Positions 45,614-56,463 of a stretch of DNA of 64,000 nucleotides are shown in pieces (the stretch's first letter is position 1; every line of letters starts with the position of its first letter). The DNA comes from Oscheius dolichura (taxonomy: Eukaryota > Nematoda > Chromadorea > Rhabditida > Rhabditidae): the NCBI GenBank assembly GCA_932521035.1, contig OW051497.1, positions 4,154,001 to 4,218,000 of the forward strand. The letters are read 5' to 3'. The translations under genes and the position numbers were made by a program. The notes beneath the pieces were generated by a model. It saw nothing but the letters and a program-made list of their open reading frames with translations, ran no database searches and was not told where the DNA came from.

Positions 45614-48415
45614 CTAGAAATATTCATAAGATGTACTGGTGAACGAGACAACCTGCGCTATGCGTTCTTCCAAGGCGGTCATCACAAAGATGTCTAAGGA
45701 GGCGGCGTCCTTCACGGTGTTGTTTAGATCTTCCCTGAAACTTAGCTATACTGTCATCTACAATTAAAGCCACCTGACAAAGACATCGCTCCATCTTCCT
45801 ATAACAGAACAGCTCTCCGCCGTATCACGGTTCATAATCAGAGAATTTAAAGTAGAAGAGAAGTGAATACCGGAGATCTACGGAGCATAAACAGATGGAA
45901 AAGACGCTTACCGCGTTGGCATTGCCAGCTGCGTTGGGCTCGACAACTCCAATACTTATACTGATCTGCCGCTCGGCAGCAAAACGGGTCATGTAATCCT
46001 TTTCTTGACTCTTCTTCTTGAACCGTTCGACAATTGTGTTCAGTCGCAATCGACCTTTACTATTACTATTCTCATCAGTTGTTTCCAATACAGGAGATCT
46101 GAAAAACCAGTCTAATACCTTATCTTATAAAAACTCACTTGATCATGAGGATCTTTAAGGTCACATTCGCCATCGATGGTTGTCTGAAGCGAATGGCTTC
46201 TCTTACGGTGCCCCAGGAGAATCGTCTAGCATCGTTGTACCTTTGTAGACTAGTAAAGCCAAGAACATTCGTCAGCAGAGGAGAAGCGCCTTCTTCTTTC
46301 TGTAGCTGGTTAGGGCGATAGGGGAAAACAACGTACCCCCATGCATTGCAGGCGTACTATGACCCCAGTCAAGACGCAGATTAAGAGGTCGTCGGAGATG
46401 GAGTAGGTGAAGCGGCAGTCAAAGACGGCGTTCGCGTGAGAGTTAATACCCCTCATTTCATTTATTAATCCGTGGAAGAGCTCGTGGTCGGAAAATGGCA
46501 AAACCTATAACATATGAAACTCAAGGCAAGGCATTTGCCTACATTGCTCAATTCATGGGCATACTCGTCTGTATCCTGAGAGTTGCTGGTCAACCTTTTT
46601 GTCACAGAGACCTTAATAAGAACGATGTAACGCGAAACGAGACCTAGTCAACCTGTATATGATTACGTGGTCCCTGATAACAGTTGTGTGACGGAGACGG
46701 AGCCGTGCTTACAAGGAAATCCATCACTTCTCCGCGCCTGAATCACAATTGTAAAATTTAAAAAAAAGAAACCATACTTGCAAGCATTGCACTTCTGAGT
46801 TTTTACAGCAAAACTTGTCTTGCCTTCCAACAACGATGTGTGGAAATGAGCACATGTCGCTTTTTGCGTAACGGTATCGCCTCTGCTCCTATTCTGCAGG
46901 GATTGCTAAAGTTTTAGTTTTATAAAATCCCAATAAAAACAAACCTTTTTTGCTTTCGCCAGTTCTTTAGCGTTACCGGTATCTGATTCCGTTGAAGAAC
47001 CTCTGGGACCAGAGAGGTAAAACGTCGCCTGATGCTTTCCAGTGAGCACTGCCGTCCCGCTACATCCAAGAAGAATCACCCCATCGTGGATTGCCACATG
47101 TTCTGCGTATGCGATGATCAGGTCGCATCCGAGAGATGTGCACTGTTGGTGCAGTTCTGTCCGAAGTTCCTTCCACCATGTTTTCCTTTGAGACTCCGCC
47201 TCTTCGACATCTTCTAAGACTCTGATAGTCCGAGTCGAAATGAGGGAACCAATGCCAATTTGCCTACAAAGATCAATAATAATAAACAATAACAATCGCC
47301 TACTTTGCATGTGGTATCCATCCAATACTTAGCAGAGGGAAATGAGCAGTATCCGTCAAAGGAATAACCATGCTCATTGGAACAACTTTCATTGCTGTTC
47401 CATATGCTCGTAGGGTGATAAAATCGGTCGAAGAGCCCTCTATATCGATATGTTCCGAATATCTAAATATTGTTAGAGCATAATATACGAGCCTACCCTA
47501 AGATTAGATTTGCCTGATGTTTGTCTGCCTTATTCGCTAAACAGACAGCTCCGACTCGCATGAGGTCTCTGATAGCCGACTGCCTTGCTTCATTCGTTTG
47601 TCGAGGTGACCGAATTCTAAAGAAAGTGGCCAAAATAATGAAAAAGATAGATTTACTTATCAAACCACTCATAATCTGGATCCTTTTGGATCTTGACATC
47701 GGAAAGAAACCCGACCATTTCAACCAACTTGAAGCTTCCCGGAATTTGCGAGCCTATAAGAAAAATAAGAAGCGAAAGGATACAAACCTGAAAGAATTTG
47801 GACGTAGTTTTTGTAGTCGTATTTTATTAGCAGGCGTATTGCTAGTTTGAAAGTAAGCTCTCCCCTCATACCTAAAGAACATAATAAAGGGGATAGTATG
47901 GGTGCCTACCGTTGAGAGTATCGTAAATGGGCATTGTAAATTGTTCTTCCAACTCTTGAAATTCCCTCGTCCTCATCTTTTCAACTAAAATATTGCAATC
48001 TAGATATATCCGACCAATGGGATCATTGGCTGAATAGGTATCGTGGTCCATTACCCTGGAAGTAGGCAGTACATGCCGAGACATAATGATCGCTTACCGA
48101 AACTCTAACAAATCTGTGCAGAGAAGTTTCTCGTCGCAGTCAAATGTAAACACATCGGCACAATCCCAAGTAGGATTCAGACTCGTCACAACCTAAACAA
48201 ACGAAATTAAGTCAGTCAATGAGGCAAACCTCTGTCTTCATGGTGTCTTCTCCGAACCTTATCTCTACGAAGGCGTCTGTTGAATTTATAGACTGGAAAA
48301 ATCGATATGTTGAAAATGACTAGTTTACTTTGTTCATGATTGGGAGGCCTTTTGCCGAAATAACGGTGCAATCGAGTCTTACGGGAAGCCTCTCCCCGCA
48401 GATGGGGATCAACAT
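45614..48415 (-). CDS. C2CD5: C2 domain-containing protein 5 (CDP138) homologue
   Basis: In mammals this is a C2-domain protein that couples Akt signalling to vesicle (GLUT4) fusion. The N-terminal C2 domain reads MLIPICGERLPVRLDCTVIS, KGLPIMNK, STDAFVEIRFGEDTMKTEVV, TSLNPTWDCADVFTFDCDEK and VMDHDTYSANDPIGRIYLDC, closely matching C2CD5. Conserved inner segments include NEARQSAIRDLMRVGAVCL, GSLISTRTIRVLEDVEEAES, KTWWKELRTELHQQCTSLGC and LIIAYAEHVAIHDGVILLGC. The C-terminal third (RFAAERQISISIGVVEPNAA..., EDLNNTVKDAASLDIFVMTA) is joined on reading frame only and could belong to a second gene. Two Cys pairs occur in the middle, as in the mammalian protein. The stop TAG is at 45616-45614. Confidence 0.8.
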
Positions 48416-49061
48416 TTTCTAAATCGATATGTAGAAGCGTTTAGTTCCTGTAATGGAATGCATAAAATAATTGTTAGCTATACTAGTTATAACGACGAAC
48501 AATCTGCGTAACAACATATTTATTGGTAGACAAATTGAATAAAAACAGTGATTCTCGAGGGGAATAGATCATGGGAAGCCAAATATGACAAATACAATGG
48601 GCCGGACACATACCTGAATATTTGTGGCGATCGCGCCTGAATTTTATACAATATTCAAGCAAACACTATATGATAAATAGAAAACTATTTGAAATACGTA
48701 ATCGTCATATGAAAAAGGGAGTACGCAAGTTGTAATAACGATAAACTCTACTGTAACCACAATTTATGTATTTCTATACAAAAATGTGAGCCTGATGGCC
48801 TACAACATGGAAAAAAGAACAGCATAGAGATCTTATTGGAAAAAGCGAAAGCGAAAGCGACCCTGTAAATCGGAGCCACTTTGAAAGCGACAAGCCATGT
48901 TTAGTATTGGTCATCTGCTCCTTGCCAATAGAAATCGTTTCATATATCCAGGAACCAAATTCTTAAATGATCTTATGACACCTGCTTCTTTGCAGTTGAG
49001 GGAAATGTGTAAACTGTTGGGGTATAAATGAAACTGCAAAATACTGGCAGTATCTAACACC
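48416..49061. promoter_or_regulatory. Divergent intergenic region with TATA box and hexamer repeat
   Basis: This AT-rich segment lies between the C2CD5 start (minus) and a small secreted gene (plus). It contains a short GCGAAA tandem repeat at 48844-48861, echoed by GAAAGCGAC near 48882, and a good TATA box (GGTATAAATG) at 49021-49030, about 35 bp upstream of the ATG at 49062. Confidence 0.45.
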
Positions 49062-49416
49062 ATGTGGAAGCTCTCTTTCCTATTTCTCGTTTCTTTCGTC
49101 ATCGCCCACAGGGTTGATCTCTACACTCTTCAAAATTATGAAGGAACCAACCATAATGTCGAGGTTACTGGAAACTGCTCGTTGCTTCCTGTTATGCTGA
49201 GAGAGAATCTGTTGTCGGCGAAGGCGCACGAGGGATGTATCCGCCTATGTGACGGAAATGCTTGCGATGGAGCTTGCATTTCGGTGAGTACATCTTACTA
49301 AACAAACGTTCACTTTTGTTCAGGTCGGTGTGGGGATCCCAGGAAGCTGCACCTCTCAAAACAACTTCAACCAATGCAATTTTGGCGATAAGGCAGTCTC
49401 CTACAAGGCATGCTAA
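49062..49416 (+). CDS. Small secreted Cys-rich protein, beta/gamma-crystallin-like (104 aa)
   Basis: Exons 49062-49283 and 49324-49416 are joined across a 40-nt intron. A signal peptide (MWKLSFLFLVSFVIAHR) precedes VDLYTLQNYEGTNHNVEVTG, then NCSLL, LSAKAHEGCIRLCDGNACDG and GVGIPGSCTSQNNFNQCNFG, ending KAC and TAA at 49414-49416. The order aromatic-xxx-aromatic-xG, a Cys, Leu, then SAKxxxGC...L resembles one beta/gamma-crystallin Greek-key pair. Such domains occur in some secreted invertebrate and microbial proteins. Eight cysteines suggest four disulphides. The TATA box upstream fits a strongly expressed secreted product. The fold call is tentative. Confidence 0.6.
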
Positions 49417-49614
49417 AACTGTGGTATTGCTGTTTCCTCAGATCAAAATCTGAGACGGAATCCAACCTTAATTTGACCCGTTGAGGCTTCTTTTATAAAC
49501 AGTTCCTTTATTAAATAGATAGCGTAGACTACATAACTACATAGGGAAATAAAATACCAGTATGTACACGGGAATGTTACACCGAATTTAAACCGAAGAT
49601 CATTGTGATTATGA

Positions 49615-52600
49615 TTAAATCTTGACCTCGTACTTCTTGGAGATGGTTTCTTTCAAGTGCGGATTTTTTCCGCTAAGCATTTTAGCATACGCCGTCGTCT
49701 TTTTCGCGGGATGTGGTTTGTTCTTTGCCAGAACCTAAACATTAAAATGGACCATTGACTACTATTAAACACCTTGTCGATGGCCACTTTGCTCTGATTG
49801 TAGAAGGCCTCGACGGCAGCGGGTGTTTTGTTCCCCACCACTTCCGCGGCTAGTTCAAAGTTCAGTCCATACCGAATTAAAGCTAAACAGGGTATTCTTA
49901 TGGCTACAGTTTGTCAGGTTCACCTTGCATAGTGAAATAGTAATCCTTTTCCGTAAACTCCTCTGTAATCTTTTCTTTTGGAATGCGTAGTTTCTTCGGA
50001 ATGACAAATGGTCTATAAATAGTCGAGTATATTCTAAACATGGTCGTTTTTACTTGATTGTTTCCTTGTGTAGGTTCCGCATCATGTCACGGAGATTGAT
50101 TCGCCTGCCATTTCTCTTCATCGGAATCAGCTTCTCGTCCAAAGCTCTAAATTCAATTGGAAACGCTTAAAAAATACATTGTCTTACTCAATTTCATCTT
50201 CTTGTGATAGTGAAGCTTTTTCTCTGTAGAATGGAGACAGTTGCTGGTAGAAATCTTCGCCAAGTTTGGAGTTGTTCGTTTTCAACCTTTTAGAATGTTT
50301 TAAATCACCCGGCATACTCACTTCTTAGTAGTAATGCCCATATTTTTAAGGCGTTCCTGCTCCTCAGCCACCATCGCTTCTACTTCGTCTCGCGTAGGTT
50401 TTTTTAGATCTCGAACCATAAAGTCTTGATCGAAATCTTCCACCCCGTCTTAATTTTGAGATAATGAGCAAAGACTGGATAAACTTACAGAATTCGGTAA
50501 GACGGAGCTCTGTGTGATCCTCTATGTACTGATGGTACTGGGGATAATAAGCACATTCATCCTTCGACTTCCGCGGAATATTGGACACCTCATTTTGGAA
50601 GAAGCGACATATTCGGCAAATGAACCAGTCATCCTTGTTGACAAGATATTTGTCGGACTTCTTACAGAGGTGACACTGGCCACTATAGAAGTTCTTTACA
50701 TCCCTGTCACTAAAACTGTTATTGCTAGCGAAAATGACTAAATTATACCGCCTAAATAGTTCCAAATGCGTCTCATCAACCGATATATTTTGGAGCAACT
50801 TTTTGTATTTGAACCGCTTCTTCGTGTCATAGTAGTATTTGACTATATCCGCCACGGAATAATCAGGGAACTGAAATTGTCAATAGGGCAAACAAAGAGA
50901 AACTATCGCTTACCCTTTTCACATATTTATCAAAATGTTTCCCGTAGCCCATGTACATCAAGCAGAACACTTCTTCATCGTCACTGGTCACTGGGGGCGG
51001 GTAGCGCATTTTCAGTAGTTCTACATTTTTGTCTTTCAATGTTTTACAAGCTTGTACGACGTTATGCCCACAAGATGCGTGAAGAAAACGCAGGGCCTAA
51101 AGTTATGATGTCTGAAATTAATGCAATAACTGAACGTACCTCATCTATGAGCACTTTTTTCTTCTGCGACATCCGAAGATACTTTGCTACTTGATCCTCA
51201 TAAAGCTCGAAATTATCAGGAGGAGTGGGCCACATCGGCTTGAAGGAATTAAATGAGGATTAAAATTCTCAGTGCATACCACATCTCGATCTTCCTCCAG
51301 TTCTGCTAATTGTTTCGGCAGCAATTGAGGCAGCTCCGCCTGGACAGGGAGAAAGTCTTTTACTTGGAAATGTCCTCCTTCCTCAATAGTAGGTCTCACC
51401 CATTTACCCGAAATCTAAATATAAGCATTGCCTTGAATAAGTCTTGCCTCGGTATCTAGGAAATATTCAACTCACAGATGTAGGAGACTCCGATCTGCTA
51501 TCTGGTCTTCCCGTTTTTGCCAAGAGCGCTGTTCGGATAGCCAAACGAGCAGCCTCTTCGCATTTCTTCTTCTCCATAGAAAAGGGAAGCTCGCTGACGT
51601 CCAAATGTTCCGGTAGATCGTCCACAGCTCCTTTAAACCACGCTTGCTGAAATCAGTAATTTAAACACAAGTGAAAAAGTGTACCAATGGCGGTTTAGGT
51701 AGAGGCGGGCGTGGAATATATGGCATTGAATTGGTGAGTTTGGAGCTTTCCAAAGACTTCGAATTGAGATCTTTGTTGGAGTCAATGGAATCGCTACTCT
51801 GAGTACGATCAGTCGTCTGAAAACACCGTAATAATCCCGATCATCTACAAAGCAACCTTCTTCCTTGGTCGTAGTCTACGAGTATAATTCACCGCCGGGG
51901 TGCTTTCTTTCGACTCTTCTTTCTTTTCAACATCGTAATTAAATTTTGACTTCGCGTACGTGAACCCCAGTCCTGAACCACCGAGCTCAGGAGAAGCGGA
52001 ACATTGTGACGACTGGAAACTGTTGTACTGTAAAATTGGCTCAAACTGACATCATCTCCCAAGGAGCCGTCCTTTTGGAGAGTGAGTGGTTCAGGAGCGC
52101 CTGCCTTAGCTGGTGTCGCTTCTTTTTTCGGGGGCTGAAAGTATTCTTAATACGTAAAATCAACAAAGCAAACCGTAGTTATGGGAAGCTTTGCCGGCGT
52201 AGGGAAGGTTGGCAAAATCTTCGGTCGTTCTTTCGCTTTGGTCTCCCATCTGCCGTCTTTTCCTCTGACTCTGCCAGTCTTCTTTTTTTCTTTTGCTTCG
52301 ATGTGCTCCTCCTCCAACCCGATTGTCTCAACTCCGCCATCTTCATCACTCCCCCTTTCCTCTTGCGTAGACATCTTGGGAAGAAGTTCTCGACGTCTTC
52401 TCCGAGATGTGGCATGTATGGAGGGCGTCCCTTTCAAAGAAATAGTGAACTTCAGACTGGGGAGAGTCTCTTCCGGCTCCTTGTACTCGAACAGCCCCTT
52501 TATCGGCGAGCATTCCTCATCATCGTCGATTGGTTCTTGTTTTATATCCTTGATCAGAGGGGCGGTTAACTGCGCGGTACTACACGAAGGAGCTTGGGCT

Positions 52601-54694
52601 GGCTCTTCATTCAAAACTGCTCTTGCCTTCACTGCAGCAGCCCGTTTGCTAGCTTTAATCTGAGTGAGTTTCGTGAAATCCATCGTCCTGCTCGAGGTGC
52701 TAATAAACGCCTCTGTTTTCTTCGGCAGTAGTGTAGTTTTAGACGGGGTGTTTACTTCGGAAGCTGTTTCCTATCCATGTATTTTTTAACAAAAAGCAAT
52801 TAAAATCCTCTTACCAGTGGTAATGTCGTACCGCTGGCTGACGTCATTGTAGTTTGGTTGGGCTTATCTGCTTCCAACGTCTTTTCCACAGCATCTTTTG
52901 AGACTTCTGTCAATTTCTTAGCCTGAACCTATCAATGACAAGCAATCGGCGATATCCTACCTGATTGCTCTGAGTTTGCTGCTTCTCCTGAACATTTTTA
53001 ACCAGAACTTGATCAGTTTTTGTAGATAGCTTTTCCTGCTGCTCGATCTATATTGCAAAAGATTCTCTGATCATATGAAGAAATTACCTCGACCGTCTTT
53101 TTGAATGTCTCCACGGGTGGCGCCGAGTTGGATGCAGTTGACGATTGCGTCAAAGATTTCTTCGCTACGGGGAGGGATTTGATGGCCTAAATCTGTTTTA
53201 AAATACTTATGATATTGAGACCTTTGGTTGCTTGTTTTCCCCCTGTGAAGGCGGAACAGCGGTAGCAGGCTTTTGACTGTTTCTGGACACCGGAGTCTGA
53301 AGGGCCTTCTGTTGTGCCGTCTTCGGAGTCCCTTTGCTTATTTTCTGTTAACACAATTCGTATTTACTGAAATAATATCATTTACCTTGCTTGCTGTTGA
53401 TTGAAGAAATTTAGGAAACCCCTGACTTGGAGGAGCCCTGGATACTGCGTTGGCAGATTGTTGGATAGGTCCTGGCTTTATAGCAGCCGTGATTCCAACA
53501 TCAATTTTCGACGTCTGTAAGTTGATTGCTATTGACAAGGAGACTGAATATTCACCTCCTTTGATGTTTTTTCGACAGCTTTTTGCTTTTCTTTTGCTGC
53601 TTCTTTTCTTACGAGAGTTACCTCCGCGTCGACCTGGACCGAAGGAGAAGCCGCCTTGGGCGCTGCTTTAGCCTAAATGAATATTACGAAAAATCTATTA
53701 GAAAACAAACAGTGGGAGTCTTTTCTGACACCTTAGGTGCTTCCTGTACTTCGGAGTTGGTACTTCCAGGTGATGGCAGCGGTTGACCTTTCTTGGGTGG
53801 GGTTTCCTTCTTCTTCGAAGAGTTAGCAGGACTCTTCGTTTTTGCCGGCTGTACCTTAATAATGAGCATATTTTGGTGTATTCTATAGGGTAGACAGGAA
53901 TACACGACGAACCTCCACTGCTTTCTGCATGTTGGCATTCGCTTTTGCAGCGGAATGACGTTTAACACGCTCAGCAAGTGATGGAGTCTAAACTTTGGAC
54001 ACATTAGCTTTTTCAGCCACACATACAAAAATTTCTGGAGAAGGTTCTCTAACCACGTTTTCAATTTCCTTGTCTATTTCCCTTTCAGGAATCTTTGGCG
54101 GCGCTTCCACATGAATTTGAGGCGAATTAACAAAAGGAGAGCTCTGTAAGCGGGATACGTCAAAGCATAAAACGGGAAAGACAAGTTACCCATTCTCCGC
54201 CCTTTGATTGACGCACACGTCCTGTCTTCACTGCCACCACTTGTATTTCATCACTGCCTTCTCTCGGCTTTGTTTGGTTCTGACATAAAATGTTTATAAT
54301 ACGCTAGCAAAGGGTGTACCTGGCTCGACGGCCGTGGTGCTGTCTTAGGAGTTTCTTTAGAAGAAGAAGGGCCAGTGCTCCGTTGCTCGGATATCTATAA
54401 TGTGGGTGTCAGTAAGATCCAATGTTTCGTTTCTTTTCTTTTCTCAGCGATCGTTTAATCGCCGAGAAATTCAATAAGTCTTACATTGTTTTGAGAAGCT
54501 CTGTTGAGTGACGGCGCTCTGCTTGTTTCTGGGGAAACCGGCTCTTCTTTTATAATACGACGTTCATCATAAGCAGAGGGGCTAAAAATCTTCCTGGGCT
54601 GTCTTTCTCGCTTTCCCAGCTTCGAAGGAGTTGGCGTTCTTTCAATTTGAGAAGTGGAAGCCTCGGCTGCTTTTGAAAGCCTCTTCGGTCTCAT
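49615..54694 (-). CDS. CoREST-like transcriptional corepressor (ELM2-SANT-SANT) with long N-terminal extension
   Basis: This is a nuclear corepressor that bridges DNA-bound repressors to histone demethylase/deacetylase. The start MRPKRLSKAAEAS (54694) follows a poly-pyrimidine acceptor. The first roughly 700 residues are low-complexity, rich in Lys, Pro, Ser and Thr, with SUMO-type motifs (IIKEEPVSPE; IKQEPIDDDEE). An ELM2-like segment (WVRPTIEEGGHFQVKDFLP, then LIDEALRFLHASCGHNV) precedes SANT1 (YGKHFDKYVKRFPDYSVADI, VKYYYDTKKR). A CxxC...CxxC segment follows (GQCHLCKKSDKYL, WFICRICRFF). Then comes SANT2 (ALIRYGLNFELAAEVVGNKT, PAAVEAFYNQSKVAIDK), which matches CoREST SANT2. The end is KKYEVKI, TAA at 49617-49615. 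The ELM2-SANT order also fits MTA/MIER proteins; the second SANT favours CoREST. Confidence 0.75.
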
Positions 54695-56463
54695 ACCTGA
54701 AAAAAAAAACATAATATAAAGACATAAATATTTAAATATAAAAGAGGAGGGTAAACCGATTTAAATGTCATTTTAGCGTTAGATTCGCTTGAGATCCGGA
54801 AAGCGCAGTCAAAAATCAATGGGAGAAATAAAAGCGAATTTGTGAATTTCTTAAAAAATGAATACAGGAAAGAAACAAATAGAAAAGAATGGCATATTTG
54901 GTTTTGCAAATGGTGGGCATTTTATAGGTTACGTTACCATTGGATACCTAGGGCGTTAAAAAAGTTGATCTATTCTTATATCTGTTAAAATTATTTAAGA
55001 AAACTTTACTAAATTGTTTTTTGTTGTTTTATTCGTTTAAAAAGAAAAAAAAACCGTTAGAATCGAAGCCAAATCGTTTGAATTTCAGGCGAATACGCCC
55101 GACGTCCCGCAGTTATTGCAGTACGCAAACACAGGATAATCGTAGCCCCTACTGTAACTACAAACACTATTATGTGAATTTTCTCAAGGTGTTACCAACG
55201 AATGATATTGAGTAAATGGAGAACTGATTCTTATGAATTATCACATCATTGTCCAAATTTTGTGCAATAACAAGTGTAAACGGTAGAGCTGTCCAAGCTT
55301 TGGACTGTTAAACTTGTATTTCTCTGTTAATTCACAATTCGGATAACCGATGGGGATCAGAAGCCATAAAAGTTGGAAGATAATCGACGAATTTTCGGCG
55401 ACAAAAGACTGCAGACCCCTGTTGCCTATAGACCGAATGGCGCCGTGGTCGCGGTTGTTGCCCTCTCAATTTAACCAATAAACGAAGGAATTATTTTAAA
55501 TACAAACATGCCGTAATGTACTTGACTAGTTGCTAGTTTAATATCTTTAAGATCAACAGTGTCTAATCCTTCATCGAAGCTATCATCTAATCCCACCCTG
55601 TTCACAAGGTAGTAGTGAAGAGCTTCGTCTTTTTCTCCCATAACAATCAATTCGTCATTCTTGCGACACGGACATGATCATGTCTATCGTCCGACCGGCA
55701 AAGCAGCTTGCAACACCATGCCGAGCAGATTTCCAACATGTTAGCAAGGGCGTACCAGGCACCCTGCCAATCCCCCTTTTGGAGAAATGAAATAAGCATA
55801 TCATGTATGTATTTCGAAAACTAAATGATAGGCTTCGGGGATAAAATAAATATAAAAAGGCAGCAAGCTGTTCCCTACATCCATTCAACATATTGCATCT
55901 GCTCGTTTTGTACGGCAATTCAGGGCAACAACCCAGCTGAGGTCCACCGTCTTCCATTTTTTCCAGTTTATCCACCTTGCAAAAGAGTCTATTTCCTTAT
56001 TTGTAACTGTCAGTGTATGCAAAAAGTCAAGGACATGTCTGACGTGAAAAAGGACAGAATAATCGGATAAAGACTACGTAAGTAGGGGCAGTGCCCCTTT
56101 TAACCCGAAGTTCATATGATATTTTAAGAGTTTTTTCTCAGTCTAATCTGAAATAACAGATTTCGGGACCGACGGTATTTTGTATCAATTGTTCCGTTCG
56201 CCCCCAACCGGTATGCAGTTCTATTCTGTTAGGATAATCTACCAGCGATCGAGATCTGACTCAACCTTTCACTCCCCTTTCCCTACTGGCATGTTCATTA
56301 CCCAATCCCTCCCCTCCCACAGATGTGGTCATAGGTCAATTCATCATGACTGTCTACTGTCATCGGGCTCTTCCCCCGTGTGCTCCTCTTTTTTTGACCA
56401 TCAACCATCCACTTCGGCAGTTTTCAGCTCAGTCAGCCGGCGTTAGGGTGGCCCAGCCAACAG
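54695..56463. other. Intergenic region with unresolved minus-strand exon candidates
   Basis: Between the corepressor start and the M13 gene, minus-strand open stretches look exon-like: FSKYIHDMLISFLQKGDWQG-AWYALANMLE (near 55830-55720), KDEALHYYLVNRVGLDDSFD-EGLDTVDL (near 55625-55545) and SFVAENSSIIFQLLWLLIPI (55400-55241, stop at 55243-55241). Phases link the second and third only loosely, and I could not find a start. A small gene of unknown type, or a decayed one, may lie here. The 5' control region of the corepressor must overlap it. Confidence 0.3.

Noticed and set aside
52006-52663. Plus-strand frames of 187 and 160 codons
   Set aside because: Antisense of the acidic/basic low-complexity exons of the corepressor; the minus-strand frame joins to flanking exons in phase.
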